Shown: positions 1 through 4,742 of the stretch, piece after piece | Layout: every line of letters begins with the position of its first letter | Position numbering within the stretch: position 1 is the stretch's first letter | NCBI GenBank assembly: GCA_028699735.1 | Contig: JAQVUB010000117.1 | Location: 1-7,436 of the forward strand | Length of the DNA stretch: 7,436 nucleotides | Direction of reading: 5' to 3' | Origin: Lentisphaeria bacterium | GTDB taxonomy: Bacteria; Verrucomicrobiota; Lentisphaeria; Oligosphaerales; Oligosphaeraceae | Position numbers and translations under genes: made by a program | The notes under the pieces: generated by a model | What the model saw: only the letters and a program-made list of their open reading frames with translations | Database searches by the model: none | What the model was told of the DNA's origin: nothing

Positions 1-1
1 T

Positions 2-76
2 GAACTCTGGACCGGGCTTCCGGCTCCAGAACAGGCCATGCGTCAGGCATTAATCAACCAAGTAATGCGTCAGTGA
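2..76 (+). CDS. C-terminal end of an unidentified gene (partial)
   Basis: The first 76 bases are open in one + strand frame and end at TGA (74-76), giving a 24-residue tail that begins ELWTGLPAPE and ends NQVMRQ. The other + strand frames close earlier. The tail is too short to assign to a family. It looks like an ordinary amphipathic C-terminus, and palindromic element A starts 21 nt after the stop, as elements in this window do after other genes. The gene would continue to the left of the window. The main alternative is that this is a chance open stretch, since 75 bases is weak evidence. Confidence 0.45.
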   Translation, partial: ELWTGLPAPEQAMRQALINQVMRQ

Positions 77-97
77 ACCCGGGTAACAGAGGAATTC

Positions 98-389
98 TTT
101 TGGAACAACGAAAAGCACGAAACGCCCAGAAAAAATTTCATGGGAAGTGGTTTTGACTGCGCGAATGCGTTGTTCATCCCATGAAATTTTTCGGGTCGTT
201 AGGGGTGCAGTTCCCAAAAGGTAGAGGCTATCCAGAAAGGGTTCAGGGGTCAGGCTTATAAGGTGGCGTAACCGGCCCGGTTGCGATTTCTGTTAGTACT
301 CCCACGCCCGAACGGTCTCAGGTGCCCGGGGCAGCGACTACCTACTTGGGAACTGCACCCGGTCGTTAGTGTTTTTCGTTGTAAAAAAA
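98..389. repeat. Long palindromic intergenic element, copy A (interrupted by an insertion)
   Basis: The left arm (about 98-143) carries AACAACGAAAAGCACGAAA and ends in TTTCATGGGA. The right arm begins TCCCATGAAATTTTTCG at 177 and finishes TTTTTCGTTGTAAAAAAA at 372-388. The right arm is split by the 158-bp insertion at 203-360. Removing that insertion and one copy of its 9-bp duplication restores an arm matching those of the other copies. The core between the arms reads, on the - strand, CATGGGATGAACAACGCATT and so on for 45 bases, and aligns with the cores of copies C to F. Copy A lies between the stop codon at 76 and the lipoprotein gene starting at 459. Confidence 0.9.
203..360. mobile_element. 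158-bp MITE-like insertion with 15-bp TIRs and 9-bp target duplication
   Basis: The ends are perfect inverted repeats: GGGTGCAGTTCCCAA at 203-217 and TTGGGAACTGCACCC at 346-360. The inversion continues imperfectly, with GGTAG at 220-224 matching CTACC at 338-342. The element is flanked by identical direct repeats GGTCGTTAG at 194-202 and 361-369, the signature of cut-and-paste insertion. It contains no ORF, so it is non-autonomous and would need a transposase supplied elsewhere. Two smaller internal palindromes are visible: AACCGG-C-CCGGTT at 270-282 and TGCCC-G-GGGCA at 323-333. The target is the right arm of palindromic element A, so this insertion is younger than that element. The parent IS family cannot be named from the ends alone. 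A 9-bp duplication occurs in several DDE families such as IS1, IS4 and IS256. Confidence 0.88.
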
Positions 390-411
390 TACCTCTGCCA
401 CCCAGCTTTAC

Positions 412-439
412 TTGACGTATTACTCAATGAAGGTAAAAT
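412..439 (+). promoter_or_regulatory. Candidate sigma70-type promoter for the lipoprotein gene
   Basis: TTGACG (412-417) and TAAAAT (434-439) are separated by 16 bp and both are close to the consensus hexamers. The difficulty is position. A start site about 7 nt after the -10 box would fall at about 446, inside the Shine-Dalgarno sequence at 443-450, giving almost no leader. Either transcription starts slightly further upstream or the match is fortuitous. Confidence 0.35.
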
Positions 440-442
440 CTA

Positions 443-450
443 AAAGGAGG
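443..450 (+). promoter_or_regulatory. Strong ribosome binding site of the lipoprotein gene
   Basis: AAAGGAGG ends 8 nt before the ATG at 459. It is a near-perfect Shine-Dalgarno sequence and fixes the start of the lipoprotein gene. It also shows that the organism uses canonical SD-led initiation. Confidence 0.85.
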
Positions 451-458
451 TTCAAGCC

Positions 459-1049
459 ATGATCTGCAAATTCATTCTTCTCTTGATCAGCGTGCTGTTT
501 TTGTTTTCCTGCCGTACGGTGCAGCCTCCCAGTCAACCGGTAGCCGGGCTGTATCCCACCGTGGACATTTCCAGGCGCCTGGAGGATATGAAGACTCTTT
601 CCTGCAGTGAAGAACAGCTTCGGGTTGCCCTGCAATCGATCCGGATCTGGGATTTTTTGCTTGTTGCCGGCATGAAAGAAGAAGAACTTTCTCTTGTTCG
701 CCGGGGATTGGCGGAACGCGGCTATGCTGAAATCGATTCGAGGCGTGCGGGGGGGCCACTTCACTGGATTATTTTCGCCAGCGGGGATGGGAAAAAATTG
801 GAAATCAGTGCGGCGTTTCTGCAGACTCCTCCGCCATCATGCCGACAGGGGATCATGCTGGAAAAAACACCGCATCGTCAGGAAAGCCGGACAATCCAAA
901 GAAATCGCAAGGTGGAATATCAGTATTTGAACATCTGGCAATGCCCGATGAAGGATGGAAGCCCGCTGGAAATTTGGAAAATCACTGGGCAGAATCGCAG
1001 CCGGTCGGACAACACCCACTGGGAAATACGGCGAAACTTTGTTTTTTAA
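459..1049 (+). CDS. Hypothetical lipoprotein, 196 aa
   Basis: The protein has a lipoprotein signal: a short positive start, a hydrophobic run at about residues 5-16, and LFSC ending at Cys18. It is therefore likely exported, lipidated and anchored in a membrane. The mature part (residues 19-196) has no domain I recognise. It contains an amphipathic helical stretch (about 40-95) and a C-terminal half rich in Arg, Gln, Trp and Tyr, with Cys at 49, 127 and 161. The start is secured by the strong ribosome binding site 8 nt upstream. The stop is unusual: the TAA at 1047-1049 is supplied by the TTTTTTAACAACG end of half element B, so the last residues (NFVF) are encoded at the repeat boundary. The original C-terminus may have been altered when the repeat arrived. 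The gene is separated from the methyltransferase downstream by two repeats, so cotranscription is uncertain. Confidence 0.8.
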   Translation: MICKFILLLISVLFLFSCRTVQPPSQPVAGLYPTVDISRRLEDMKTLSCSEEQLRVALQSIRIWDFLLVAGMKEEELSLVRRGLAERGYAEIDSRRAGGPLHWIIFASGDGKKLEISAAFLQTPPPSCRQGIMLEKTPHRQESRTIQRNRKVEYQYLNIWQCPMKDGSPLEIWKITGQNRSRSDNTHWEIRRNFVF

Positions 1050-1072
1050 CAACGAAAAAACACGAAAAGACT
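1042..1072. repeat. Palindromic element, copy B (single arm only)
   Basis: The sequence TTTTTTAACAACGAAAAAAC followed by ACGAAAAGAC is almost identical to the outer part of the left arm of copy C. It then stops, with no third ACGAAA unit, no CATGGG core and no matching right arm downstream. It is a truncated copy. Its TAA forms the stop codon of the lipoprotein gene. The missing part may have been lost when the neighbouring 11-bp repeat region (1108-1268) was acquired or rearranged. Confidence 0.8.
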
Positions 1073-1107
1073 TGGGGTGGACTGGCGTCCACAACCTAAG
1101 TTTCTGA

Positions 1108-1268
1108 ACACGGACGGGACACGGACGGGACACGGACGGGACACGGACGGCCTGTGAAAGGATAAATTTGACTGTTGTTTTTATGGATTTTATGGGATAT
1201 CCCCGTTCCCGTATTTGTCCGTGTTTAGTCCGTGTCCCGTCCGTGTTTAGTCCGTGTCCAGTCTGTTT
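1108..1268. repeat. Second inverted-repeat family built of 11-bp tandem units
   Basis: The left arm has four tandem copies of ACACGGACGGG (1108-1150; the last ends GGC). The right arm has the inverse unit four times, as TTTGTCCGTGT, TTAGTCCGTGT, CCCGTCCGTGT and TTAGTCCGTGT (1214-1257), followed by a degenerate fifth unit to 1268. The 63-bp loop (1151-1213) is AT-rich. The transcript could fold into a long hairpin of GUCCGUGU repeats. The 11-bp period is about one helical turn, so proteins bound to each unit would sit on one face of the DNA. The right arm overlaps the most upstream possible start (GTG at 1254) of the methyltransferase. This is not a CRISPR array because units are contiguous with no spacers. 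Confidence 0.85.
1168..1196 (+). promoter_or_regulatory. Weak promoter candidate inside the loop of the 11-bp repeat
   Basis: TTGACT (1168-1173) is followed after 17 bp by TATGGG (1191-1196). The -35 box is good, while the -10 box matches the consensus at only half its positions. If real, transcription would start near 1203 and run through the GTCCGTGT arm before the methyltransferase start. No better promoter is evident between 1050 and 1300. Confidence 0.25.
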
Positions 1269-2294
1269 CCATTGCAAAAAAAATCTTTCAGGAAAAACAA
1301 GATTTTGAGGGATAGTAGCACGAAAATTATTTCCAGCAGCACAGCAGCGTTTGCTTCATATCTTGAGCGTCACAATACAGACTGGACTCAGCGCTGGCAG
1401 GTCTGGTGCTGTCATGGTGGCATTCCCGGTTGCGGTCTGGGGCAGATTGTCACTCCTGCTTTGCGGAATTGGGTGGACTCCTTTCTCCCCTGGCAGGAAT
1501 TTGCACACTCTCTCTGCCGCTTGGGACGCAGTTTTCTGCCATCGCCAGACTGGCTGCCGCTGATCCTGCAGAATGAAAACAGCGTCTGCCCGATTGCCGG
1601 CAAAGAGGAGGCTCCCCTCTCCATCCTCGAATTCTGGCAGCAAATGCCGGAAATTTTCAGGGGAAAATTATGTTTCCGCCAGGAAGACTTGCTGCCCTTG
1701 TTTTGTGCGCTGGCCGATCCGCCCCGCTATGGCACCATCCCCGGAAGGTATCCGGAGCAAATCCAGGTATTCGAGAAACTTCTCCAAGGGTGCAACCCGG
1801 AAGCTCCTTTGCACCTGCTTGATCTTGGCTGCGGGGTAGGCCTGGGATCCTTCGAGCTGTTGCAGACTGCTTTGCAGCAAGGATTCAGGACGGCAACTCT
1901 GACTGGATTAACAGCCCAACCCCTCGAGAGCTGGATGGCTACACAAAAACGCCTTCCGCATGATCCGGCACGGGAACAACTGTTTCGAAGCCGTTTTGCT
2001 GGACTGAAGGCGGATTTTCGCGTTGGGCTTGTGCAGAAATTTCAGCTGCCAGGCCGCTTTGATTTCATCTTCTGCAATGGACTGGCGGGGGGGCGATATT
2101 TACAGCAGGACAAAGATATTTCGGGCTTTCTGGCTGCTTGTCAACAACACCTCCTGTCCGGCGGCGGGCGCCTGTTGCTGTCCAATCATTTCCATGAAGG
2201 CCACCGCAGAGGTGTGGAAAGACTGCTGGAATTGGCTGATCAAAATGGCTGGATCTGCACCGGCAACTGGCAAAACCTGGCGTTGCAAAAGTAA
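1254..2294 (+). CDS. Class I SAM-dependent methyltransferase, substrate unknown
   Basis: The C-terminal half is a Rossmann-fold methyltransferase. The SAM-binding motif I is LLDLGCGVGLGSF (residues 188-200 of the longest form), the motif IV region is FDFIFCNGL (269-277), and a post-motif strand is LLSGGGRLLLSN (300-311). The arrangement of motif I, a long insert and an FIFCN-type motif recalls CheR-like enzymes, but no receptor-binding domain is visible. The N-terminal half (about 44-170) is less familiar, with CCHGGIPGCG at 52-61 and a Trp/Pro-rich segment. Substrate and pathway cannot be read from sequence. The start is unclear. The longest form begins with GTG at 1254, inside the 11-bp repeat and without a ribosome binding site. 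TTG at 1305, preceded by CAGGAAA (1289-1295), is about equally plausible. An in-frame stop at 1248-1250 rules out anything longer. The gene ends 9 nt before palindromic element C and converges on ispF. Confidence 0.8.
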   Translation: MSSLFPLQKKSFRKNKILRDSSTKIISSSTAAFASYLERHNTDWTQRWQVWCCHGGIPGCGLGQIVTPALRNWVDSFLPWQEFAHSLCRLGRSFLPSPDWLPLILQNENSVCPIAGKEEAPLSILEFWQQMPEIFRGKLCFRQEDLLPLFCALADPPRYGTIPGRYPEQIQVFEKLLQGCNPEAPLHLLDLGCGVGLGSFELLQTALQQGFRTATLTGLTAQPLESWMATQKRLPHDPAREQLFRSRFAGLKADFRVGLVQKFQLPGRFDFIFCNGLAGGRYLQQDKDISGFLAACQQHLLSGGGRLLLSNHFHEGHRRGVERLLELADQNGWICTGNWQNLALQK

Positions 2295-2303
2295 ATGCGC
2301 AGG

Positions 2304-2436
2304 TTTTTTTAACAACGAAAAAACACGAAAAGACACGAAAAAAAATTCATGGGCAATGGCTTCGTCTGCAAGGATGCGTTGTTTATCCCATGAAATTTTT
2401 TCGTGCCTTTTTGTGTTTTTTCGTTGTTTTAAAAAT
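2304..2436. repeat. Palindromic element, copy C (between convergent genes)
   Basis: The arms are 2304-2353 and 2387-2436, with a 33-nt loop. The left arm reads TTTTTTTAACAACGAAAAAA, then CACGAAAAGACACGAAA, then an A-tract and TTCATGGG. The right arm is its near-perfect inverse. The 45-bp core (CATGGG to CCCATG) aligns with those of A, D, E and F. It is in the A orientation, opposite to D, E and F. The element fills the space between the methyltransferase stop (9 nt away) and the ispF stop (9 nt away). Confidence 0.92.
2335..2404. terminator. Candidate bidirectional terminator in the core of copy C
   Basis: The inner part of copy C is an A-tract, a stem half TTCATGGG, a loop, the stem half CCCATGAA and a T-tract ending TTTTTTCG. 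Read from either strand this is a hairpin followed by a U-run, and it lies between two genes that converge on it. The long loop and extra outer stem are not typical of compact intrinsic terminators, so activity is inferred. The same inner arrangement is present in copies A, D, E and F. Confidence 0.5.
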
Positions 2437-2445
2437 CCTTTGTTA

Positions 2446-2928
2446 TCATTTTTGCAGCAGTATAACAACCTGTGCGGCAATTGCTTCGCCATTGCCGACC
2501 GCATCCAGCCTCTCATTGGTTTTCGCCTTCACCGAAATACGCTCTGGCTCACAGTGCAATAACTCTGATAATTTTGCGCGGATCATGGGAATATGCGGTG
2601 CCAGGCGCGGCATCTGCGCAATCAGCGTTGAATCGAGATTCACCAGGCTCCATCCCTGCAATTCCGGGATTTCCAGGACTTTTTTCAACAGCATAGCACT
2701 GTCAGCATTCAGCCATTTCTCATCCTGATCGGAGAACCATTGTCCAATATCGCCGAGTGCCAGCGCGCCAAGCAGTGCATCAATAACTGCATGCAGCAGC
2801 ACATCGGCATCCGAATGTCCCAGCAATCCCAGCGTCTGCTCTGGCAGTTCGTAGCCTCCCAGCAGCAGGCGCCTTCCGGCTACCAGCCGGTGTATGTCAT
2901 AACCCTGACCAATCCGGATTTGCATCAT
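2446..2928 (-). CDS. ispF: 2-C-methyl-D-erythritol 2,4-cyclodiphosphate synthase
   Basis: IspF converts CDP-methylerythritol 2-phosphate to methylerythritol 2,4-cyclodiphosphate plus CMP, the fifth step of the MEP isoprenoid pathway. It is a cytoplasmic, metal-dependent homotrimer. At 160 residues the length is normal. The family signature GQGYDIHRL (7-15) provides two metal ligands, Asp11 and His13. GHSDADVLLHAVIDALLGA (38-56) carries the third ligand, His46, and continues into the usual ALGDIG. The C-terminal nucleotide-binding region is VKAKTNERLDAVGNGEAIAA (133-152). There GNGEAIA replaces the common GRGEGIA, a mild variation. Two ATG codons stand side by side at 2928 and 2925. Neither has a strong ribosome binding site, so the start is uncertain by one codon. 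ispF is not fused or adjacent to ispD here. It lies between elements C and D, so it is probably a single-gene unit, though readthrough from the LptE-like gene is possible. Confidence 0.96.
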   Translation of the reverse strand: MMQIRIGQGYDIHRLVAGRRLLLGGYELPEQTLGLLGHSDADVLLHAVIDALLGALALGDIGQWFSDQDEKWLNADSAMLLKKVLEIPELQGWSLVNLDSTLIAQMPRLAPHIPMIRAKLSELLHCEPERISVKAKTNERLDAVGNGEAIAAQVVILLQK

Positions 2929-2960
2929 TTACCCGTTTCGTAATACTGGTGGCAGTGGCT

Positions 2961-3088
2961 TTTTTCTAACCACGAAACGCACGAAACTACACGAAAAAAA
3001 ATTCATGGAAAGAACGACATCAGGAAAACAGAAACGCACCTTCCATGATTTTTTTTTCGTGTCAGTTCGTATATTTCGTTGTTAAAAA
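2961..3088. repeat. Palindromic element, copy D
   Basis: The arms are about 2961-3010 and 3041-3088. The left arm reads CTAACCACGAAACGCACGAA, then ACTACACGAAA, an A-tract and TTCATGGAA. The right arm begins TTCCATGA, has a run of T, then TTCGTGTCAGTTCGTATA, and finishes TTTCGTTGTTAAAAA. The core is 44 bp, one shorter than in the other copies, and is oriented like E and F. The element starts 3 nt after the stop codon of the LptE-like gene and ends about 32 nt before the ispF start. Confidence 0.9.
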
Positions 3089-3091
3089 GAA

Positions 3092-3625
3092 TTACTCTGT
3101 TTCACTGAGTTCGACGACCAGATCCCGTGCCAGATCGATGGCGAGCTGACGCAAAGCGGCACGCAAGGCCACTTCACGGTCGTGCAATTTTGGCAGATCA
3201 GCCTGACCGGTCACTTCACCTTTACGCAGCAGTTTTCCAGGTGACATCGGGCTGTAAAGCTCATAGGCGACTTTGGCGTTGATCCGGTAAAGAACGGTCT
3301 GATAGGCATCACCCTCGTAGTCGATATCCTCATCATCACGCAATTTTGCTCGAGCCAGGCTGCGGTTATCCAGGGCTTTAATCAGCAGTTTTAATTGGGC
3401 GGCTTCAGCAGAAGCCGCAGATGCGAGGCGCAACCCAGGCTCATTGGCTATCCGTTCCGCAAGAGCATTCTTGAACAGAGCCGTCAAAGACGACTCCGGC
3501 GTCTGATTCAAGACTTCCGCAATGGCCAGTGTCTTCATCTCGGGATGCAAGGCCGGATTTCCGAGATGATATGCGCAGGAACAGAAAAGAGACAGCAATA
3601 CGAGCAAAGGGAATAAGGTTTTCAT
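3092..3625 (-). CDS. lptE: LptE-like LPS-assembly lipoprotein
   Basis: LptE is the outer-membrane lipoprotein that plugs and supports the LptD barrel during LPS insertion. This 177-residue protein has a lipoprotein signal (hydrophobic residues 4-14, FCSC ending at Cys17) followed at once by AYHLGNP, which matches the C-x-YHL-G start typical of LptE-family proteins. The family pattern continues with KTLAIAEVLNQT (31-42), the helix LTALFKNALAERI (47-59) and beta-strand segments such as LKLLIKAL (78-85) and YRINAKVAYELY (113-124). A final helix (about 150-172) closes it. It lies 29 nt downstream of the TPR lipoprotein and almost certainly shares its transcript. lptD is one gene further upstream, which supports the call. 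LptE sequences diverge strongly, so the family call rests on architecture and context. The ribosome binding site is weak. Confidence 0.68.
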   Translation of the reverse strand: MKTLFPLLVLLSLFCSCAYHLGNPALHPEMKTLAIAEVLNQTPESSLTALFKNALAERIANEPGLRLASAASAEAAQLKLLIKALDNRSLARAKLRDDEDIDYEGDAYQTVLYRINAKVAYELYSPMSPGKLLRKGEVTGQADLPKLHDREVALRAALRQLAIDLARDLVVELSETE

Positions 3626-3654
3626 GGTGCGGAGTTTCTCAATGTTTGGGAGGT

Positions 3655-4566
3655 TTATTTCAGGTTAAACTCAGTCAGCAGGATGCTTCTGGCTTCTTCG
3701 GCAGCGTGGGTCTTTGGAAAATCCTTGACGATATCGAGCAGATAACGCCGGGCGGCATCCGGTCGGCGATGCCGGCGCAGCAAGTAGAATCTGGCCTGTA
3801 CCAGCAGCCGTTCCGCCTGTGTTTCCTGTGCGTTATGCAAAAGTTTTTCGGCCTCTGCACGGCGTGGATGTTCTGCTGCTGCTCTGGCAAGAAAGGTATT
3901 CGCTTCGCGGACTGCCGCGCGCAGTTTGCGCCCGTCCCCATCGCCTCTTCGGCTGAATTCTTCGAGAAGCAGGGCAAAGTCGAGGCGGATCTCATTCTGG
4001 CCGGGGTCTTTCTTCAAAATGTCCTGGTAGACATTGGCAGCCTCTTCGGGTTTATCGATTTTCAGCAGCAGTTCTGCCAGTTTCATGCGGTGTCTCAGGG
4101 AGACATGGATGGATGGGGTTTCCCGGACAATCAGCTCATAGATGGCCGCAGCGGTTTGCTCATCACGGATGCCCAGAAAAGTCCCTTGACCATTTTCGAA
4201 GCAGTCTGCAAGCTGGCGCAGGTTTTCCACCGTCTGTTCATAAGAAATATACAGCGGATAGCCAGTGAGCAGGTTCTCATAACTTTCTTTGGCAACATGG
4301 ATCTTACCGGCCAGCAGCTGACAGCGAGCCTGTTTCGACAAGAGCAGGGCAATGTTAGCCTTCTCCGTATACATTTTGGCGAGCCGTCCATAGGCCTTGG
4401 CGGCCTGTTTGTAACGGCCTGCCGCCTCCGCTGTTTCCGCAGAAGCATGCAATTCGCGTATTTCATCGACGGATTCGTAAGGCTGTTCAAACATGAAAGT
4501 ACAGCTGCTGAAAAGGATCAGCAAACAACCCATGGCCAACGCGGAAAGATACGGCATTTTATTCAT
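3655..4566 (-). CDS. TPR-repeat lipoprotein, BamD-like
   Basis: This 303-residue protein has a lipoprotein signal (hydrophobic 6-19, LFSSC ending at Cys22) followed by a mostly helical TPR domain. TPR-like helix pairs are visible at about 40-67 (AEAAGRYKQAAKAYGRLAKM), 75-104, 135-190 (ending EEAANVYQDILKKDP) and 250-295 (ARFYLLRRHRRPDAARRY, then DIVKDFPKTHAAEEA). The last segment closely recalls the C-terminal TPRs of BamD, the lipoprotein of the beta-barrel assembly machine, and the length is in the BamD range. A BamD-like or related envelope scaffold role is therefore inferred, and its place beside LptD and LptE-like genes agrees. The chosen start is ATG at 4566, preceded by AAGGGGAA (4570-4577) and directly encoding the signal peptide. 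An upstream ATG at 4629 lies inside element E and would put a charged, repeat-encoded leader before the signal, so it is rejected. No convincing promoter is seen between this gene and element E. Confidence 0.75.
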   Translation of the reverse strand: MNKMPYLSALAMGCLLILFSSCTFMFEQPYESVDEIRELHASAETAEAAGRYKQAAKAYGRLAKMYTEKANIALLLSKQARCQLLAGKIHVAKESYENLLTGYPLYISYEQTVENLRQLADCFENGQGTFLGIRDEQTAAAIYELIVRETPSIHVSLRHRMKLAELLLKIDKPEEAANVYQDILKKDPGQNEIRLDFALLLEEFSRRGDGDGRKLRAAVREANTFLARAAAEHPRRAEAEKLLHNAQETQAERLLVQARFYLLRRHRRPDAARRYLLDIVKDFPKTHAAEEARSILLTEFNLK

Positions 4567-4608
4567 CGGTTCCCCTTGTTGAAAAACAAACACATTTGTA
4601 ACAGAAGA

Positions 4609-4738
4609 TTTTTTAACAACGAAATACACGAACTGACACGAAAAAAATTCATGGGCAATTTAACTCATGGAAAGCAAGCAACGCCACTTCCATGAATTTT
4701 TTTCGTGTCCTTTCGTGTTTTTTCGTTGTTAAAAAAAT
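4609..4738. repeat. Palindromic element, copy E
   Basis: The arms are about 4609-4655 and 4690-4738, and they can be extended a few bases by GA-TTTTTT pairing with AAAAAAA-TC. The left arm reads TTTTTTAACAACGAAATACA, then CGAACTGACACGAAA, an A-tract and TTCATGGG. The right arm reads CCATGAA, a T-tract, then CGTGTCCTTTCGTG and TTTTTTCGTTGTTAAAAAAA. The 45-bp core matches the family but contains an extra CATGGAA (4666-4672) that could form an alternative 7-bp stem with TTCCATG (4688-4694). It starts 4 nt after the lptD stop codon and ends 42 nt before the TPR lipoprotein start. Confidence 0.92.
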
Positions 4739-4742
4739 CTTT

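Noticed and set aside
203..360. Small structured RNA gene in the insertion
   Set aside because: Short internal palindromes exist, but perfect terminal inverted repeats plus a 9-bp target duplication explain the segment better as a transposed element.
1108..1268. Possible CRISPR array
   Set aside because: The units are 11 bp, contiguous and inverted between arms, with no spacers and no cas genes.
837..1277. - strand open frame of 146 codons across the 11-bp repeat
   Set aside because: Its N-terminal part is translated tandem repeat and the rest is antisense to the lipoprotein gene.
2023..2562. + strand open frame spanning the end of the methyltransferase, element C and part of ispF
   Set aside because: It crosses a palindromic repeat and overlaps two genuine genes in other frames, and it is low in complexity. 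The - strand frame at 2100-2516 fails for the same reason.
4590..4623. Promoter for the TPR lipoprotein using TTGTTA from the end of element E as -35 box
   Set aside because: At 16-18 bp spacing the corresponding -10 hexamers (AATGTG and neighbours) are poor, so the match is not convincing.
4567..4629. Longer start (ATG 4629) for the TPR lipoprotein
   Set aside because: The extra 21 residues are encoded by the arm of element E and would precede the signal peptide. A good ribosome binding site sits directly before ATG 4566.
3529..4695. Long + strand open frame (388 codons) opposite the TPR lipoprotein and part of the LptE-like gene
   Set aside because: It is antisense to two well-supported genes and runs into palindromic element E. 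Its start lies inside the LptE-like gene, and its product shows no recognisable domain. It is a frame shadow.
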